A stretch of DNA of 7,177 nt from Myxococcota bacterium (GTDB lineage Bacteria; Myxococcota; Polyangia; GCA-2747355; JAKLHH01), in NCBI GenBank assembly GCA_022710245.1, contig JAKLHH010000381.1, positions 1-7,177 of the forward strand, written 5' to 3'. The notes under the pieces are model-generated. The model was given only the letters and a program-made list of their open reading frames with translations. It was not told where the DNA came from and searched no databases. Both the position numbers and the translations under genes were made by a program. Positions 5,254 through 7,177 of the stretch are shown here, one piece after another (position 1 is the first letter of the stretch; each line of letters opens with the position of its first letter).

Positions 5254-6090
5254 ATGCGATCGCTCCTCGTCCTGCTCCTCTGCGTGGCGCCGCAGCTGAC
5301 CGCCGCCGCCCCGCCGCGGCTCGCCTGGCGCCAGCTGCAGCCCGGCCTCGCCTACGCCACCGCGCCGGTCGCTGGCGCGAGCGCGGTGCCCCTCGTCGTC
5401 AAGGACCACCGCCTCCACCTGCTGCGCGTCTCGCCCGGCGCCGCTACCCTGCGGGCCGTGGTCGCAGCCCGCCACGGCGGCGGGAACCGCACCGCCGGCG
5501 AGTGGGCGCAGGAGCTCAAGCTGGCCGCCGTGATCAACCTCGGCATGTACCAGGACGACCACTCGACGCACGTCGGCTACACGAAGATCGACGGGCGCGT
5601 GGAGACCCGGCGCTGGAAGCGCTACGACTCGCTCCTGGTGATGGCCAGCAAGGGCCGCGGAGCGCGCGCGCTGCTCCTCGACCGTGACGCAGCGGGCGGC
5701 GTGGCGCTCGAGGGCTACCCGACCGTCGTGCAGAACCTGCGTCTGATCCGGAGCAAGGACGGACGCACCGGCGAGGGCGTCTGGAAGCAACAGCCCAAGC
5801 GCTGGAGCGAGGCCGCGCTCGCCATGGACCGCGAGGGCAACCTCCTCTTCGTCTTCTGCCGCGCGCCGCTCACCATGTGGGAGCTGAACCGGCTCCTGCT
5901 CTCGCTGCCGCTCGGCATCGTGCGCGCCCAGCACCTCGAGGGCGGGCCCGAGGCCAGCCTCTCCATCCACGCCGGCGGCGTCGACCTCGACCTCTGCGGG
6001 AGCTTCGAGACGGGCTTCCTGCCCAGCGACGGCAACCAGCACCAGTGGCGGCTGCCCAACGTCCTCGGCGTCGAGCGCGCCACCCGCTGA
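5254..6090 (+). CDS. Exported phosphodiester glycosidase (NAGPA/DUF2233-like) domain protein
   Basis: This is a 278-residue protein. Residues 1-19 form a signal peptide (MRSLLVLLLCVAPQLTAAA). The mature part follows the order of the NAGPA family: beta strands with VVKDHRLHLLRVSPG (48-62), then AAVINLGMYQDD (91-102) in place of the usual INxGFF, then YPTVVQNLRLI (155-165), then SEAALAMDREGNLLFV (185-200), then a helix and AQHLEGGPEASLSI (225-238) matching the family's LDGGGSA segment. Family members hydrolyse phosphodiester links to sugars, and bacterial ones act in the envelope. The substrate here is unknown, and the motif variants (LEGG, GMYQ) leave activity uncertain. An in-frame TAG at 5242-5244 limits the start to GTG 5248 or ATG 5254. 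No Shine-Dalgarno is seen; ATG is preferred because the signal peptide begins there. It converges on the transporter gene with a 6-nt gap. Confidence 0.8.
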   Translation: MRSLLVLLLCVAPQLTAAAPPRLAWRQLQPGLAYATAPVAGASAVPLVVKDHRLHLLRVSPGAATLRAVVAARHGGGNRTAGEWAQELKLAAVINLGMYQDDHSTHVGYTKIDGRVETRRWKRYDSLLVMASKGRGARALLLDRDAAGGVALEGYPTVVQNLRLIRSKDGRTGEGVWKQQPKRWSEAALAMDREGNLLFVFCRAPLTMWELNRLLLSLPLGIVRAQHLEGGPEASLSIHAGGVDLDLCGSFETGFLPSDGNQHQWRLPNVLGVERATR

Positions 6091-6096
6091 GGCCCG

Positions 6097-6975
6097 TCAC
6101 CCACGCCGGGAGAATGAGCCGAGGTAGACCCCCGCGAGCACGAGGAGCCCGCCCAGCGCCGTGCTGACGCCGAAGGGCTCGCCGAGGAGCGGCACCGCGA
6201 GCGCGGTGGTGGAGACTGGCTCCAGGTAGAGGAAGAGCCCGGCGCGCGCGGCGCCGATGCGGGAGACCCCCGCCTGCCAGAACCAGTGCGCGACAGCCGT
6301 CGCGAAGATCGCCAGGAAGGCCAGCGAGGCGAGCGCGAGCGGCGGCAGCGCGAGGTACACGCTCCAGCGCGCGGCCGGCACCATCAGCGCCAGCGCGACG
6401 AGGAGCGGCGGTCCGAACGCGACGGTGGTGATCAGCAGCGGGTGGTAGCGCCGCGAGAGGTCGCGCAGCATCGTCGTGTAGACCGCCCAGCTGAGCGCCG
6501 AGGCCAGCACCAGCCAGTCGCCGAGGGCGCCGCGGAAGCTGAAGCGCGCGAGCTCTCCGCGCGTGACCAGCAGCACCACGCCGGCGGTCGCCGCGGTCAG
6601 CCCCACGCCCGCGAGCCTCCCGAGGCGCTCGCCGAGGAGGACGCGCGCGAGGAGGGCGATGAGGAGCGGCGTCACCGCGATCAGCCAGACCGCGCTCGTC
6701 GCGGTGGTGGTGCGCAGCCCAGTGAGCTGCAGGAGGAAGTGGCCCGCCAGCACCAGCGAGGCGAGCAGGAGGCGCGGCAGGTCCGCGCGCGCCACGACCA
6801 GGCGCACGCGCGCCGCCCGCGCCAGCCCGAGGAGCAGCGGGAAGCCGAGGAGCAGGCGCAGCCCCACCAGCTCCGCCGGCGAGACGTGCGCGAGCAGGAT
6901 CTTGCTGGCGACGAAGCTCCAGCCCCAGATCACCACGGTGATCACGAGCAGCAGCTGCGCGCGCCTCTCGCTCAT
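6097..6975 (-). CDS. EamA-family (DMT superfamily) transporter
   Basis: This 292-residue inner-membrane protein has about ten hydrophobic segments in two EamA halves. Signatures seen are VIWGWSFVASK (15-25) in helix 1, GLRTTTATSAVWLIAVTPL (86-104) and LLGERLGR (113-120) ending the first half, GDWLVLASALSWAVYTTMLR (152-171) opening the second, and FLYLEPVSTTALAVPLLGE (248-266) near the end. This is the classical ten-helix drug/metabolite transporter layout at the usual length of about 300 residues. Members export or exchange metabolites, amino acids or drugs; the substrate cannot be read from sequence. The ATG is preceded by no clear Shine-Dalgarno but by an 8-bp inverted repeat. It appears to be a single-gene unit, convergent with the glycosidase-like gene and unrelated in function as far as can be told. 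Confidence 0.93.
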   Translation of the reverse strand: MSERRAQLLLVITVVIWGWSFVASKILLAHVSPAELVGLRLLLGFPLLLGLARAARVRLVVARADLPRLLLASLVLAGHFLLQLTGLRTTTATSAVWLIAVTPLLIALLARVLLGERLGRLAGVGLTAATAGVVLLVTRGELARFSFRGALGDWLVLASALSWAVYTTMLRDLSRRYHPLLITTVAFGPPLLVALALMVPAARWSVYLALPPLALASLAFLAIFATAVAHWFWQAGVSRIGAARAGLFLYLEPVSTTALAVPLLGEPFGVSTALGGLLVLAGVYLGSFSRRG

Positions 6976-7000
6976 CGCCGCGGAGCATAGGCCCGCGGCG
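6976..7000. promoter_or_regulatory. Inverted repeat touching the transporter start codon, with a TATGCT hexamer
   Basis: CGCCGCGG (6976-6983) and CCGCGGCG (6993-7000) are perfect inverted copies around a 9-nt loop, directly next to the ATG at 6975. On the minus strand the loop contains TATGCT (6989-6984), a TANNNT-type -10 candidate 8 nt from the ATG. It may be an operator around the -10, or a hairpin in the 5' leader. Confidence 0.35.
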
Positions 7001-7177
7001 TGGCGAAGAAAAGCGCCGCGCCGCGGACGGCGCGCTGGGGCGCCGGCACGAACCTAACGCGCAGGGGGCGCAGATCCGACTGAGTGCTTTCGTGTGTTGA
7101 CCGAGGAGGGTTGAATAAGCGGGGACTCGTAGTGTAGCCCTTCGGGATCTTGCGGAAACCGAAGACCCACTACGAGG
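7001..7177. other. Non-coding right end of the window
   Basis: No convincing ORF is seen. The first part (to about 7080) is GC-rich low-complexity sequence with another CGCCGCGG copy at 7019-7026. From about 7081 the sequence becomes less GC-rich and differs from the rest of the window, leading into the dyad at 7126-7176. A purine-rich GAGGAGG (7103-7109) is present but is followed only by an 8-codon frame from TTG 7111 to a TAG. Confidence 0.5.
7126..7176. other. Long two-part hairpin, possible structured RNA or element end
   Basis: CTCGTAGTG (7126-7134) and CACTACGAG (7168-7176) are perfect 9-bp inverted copies. Nested within them, CTTCGG (7140-7145) pairs with CCGAAG (7159-7164) around a 13-nt loop ending in GGAAA. 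The two stems share one axis, separated by a small asymmetric internal loop (5 nt and 3 nt). No T-run follows within the window. It could be a structured RNA, a hairpin at the end of a mobile element, or a terminator for something beyond the edge. I could not match it to a known family. Confidence 0.45.

Noticed and set aside
5065..6988. Long minus-strand open frames at 5065-6042 and 5870-6988
   Set aside because: They lie antisense to the glycosidase-like gene or out of frame over the EamA gene, both of which have clear family motifs.
7052..7116. Integron attC-like pair: ACCTAAC (7052-7058) and GTTGAAT (7110-7116), fitting RYYYAAC and GTTRRRY
   Set aside because: The two core sites are poorly complementary to each other and the sequence between them does not form the required imperfect palindrome. 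No integrase or cassette gene is seen.
7103..7137. Short ORF from TTG 7111 behind GAGGAGG
   Set aside because: Spacing to the TTG is only 1 nt and the frame closes after eight codons.

Overview
The window is very G+C-rich DNA in which nearly every codon ends in G or C. It is packed with genes for exported proteins that carry typical Sec-type signal peptides, and it contains a fragment of a YRxxGGAW-type propeller-repeat protein. This suits a Gram-negative, high-GC bacterium of the Myxococcota / former Deltaproteobacteria type. That assignment is an inference from composition and gene style; no marker gene is present.

Layout. (a) 3-392 (+) is the C-terminal end of a surface or secreted repeat protein. 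(b) 399-3951 (-) is a compact operon of four genes, read right to left. In order of transcription they are: a 358-aa exported protein with a helical N-terminal half and an SNxSGxY motif; a 176-aa exported protein with a CxxC; a 398-aa exported protein that looks like a CYTH / triphosphate-tunnel domain protein; and a 229-aa exported protein of unknown family. Gaps are 30 nt, 32 nt and a 4-nt ATGA overlap, so co-expression and translational coupling are likely. (c) 3952-4248 is a leader/intergenic segment with a striking AT-rich island (4089-4142) built from TTAACNGTTAA-like repeats. This is the best candidate control site for the operon. (d) 4249-5037 (-) is an exported NlpC/P60-like cysteine-peptidase-fold protein. 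(e) 5038-5253 is a divergent intergenic region with several dyads. (f) 5254-6090 (+) is an exported phosphodiester glycosidase (NAGPA/DUF2233-like) protein. (g) 6097-6975 (-) is an EamA/DMT-family inner-membrane transporter. (h) 6976-7177 is non-coding and ends in a long dyad (7126-7176) that could be a structured RNA or the edge of another element.

How the genes work together. The four-gene operon acts outside the cytoplasm: every product has a signal peptide and none has further membrane segments. The CYTH-like member keeps the charged residues expected of an active tunnel (ExExK, RxR, K, RxE, D, E), yet it is predicted to be exported, whereas known CYTH enzymes are mostly cytoplasmic. That makes the operon the best candidate for an undescribed system here. 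The neighbouring peptidase-like and glycosidase-like proteins also belong in the envelope but sit in separate transcription units, so a functional link to the operon is not shown. No RNA gene of known family, CRISPR array, transposase or integrase was seen.
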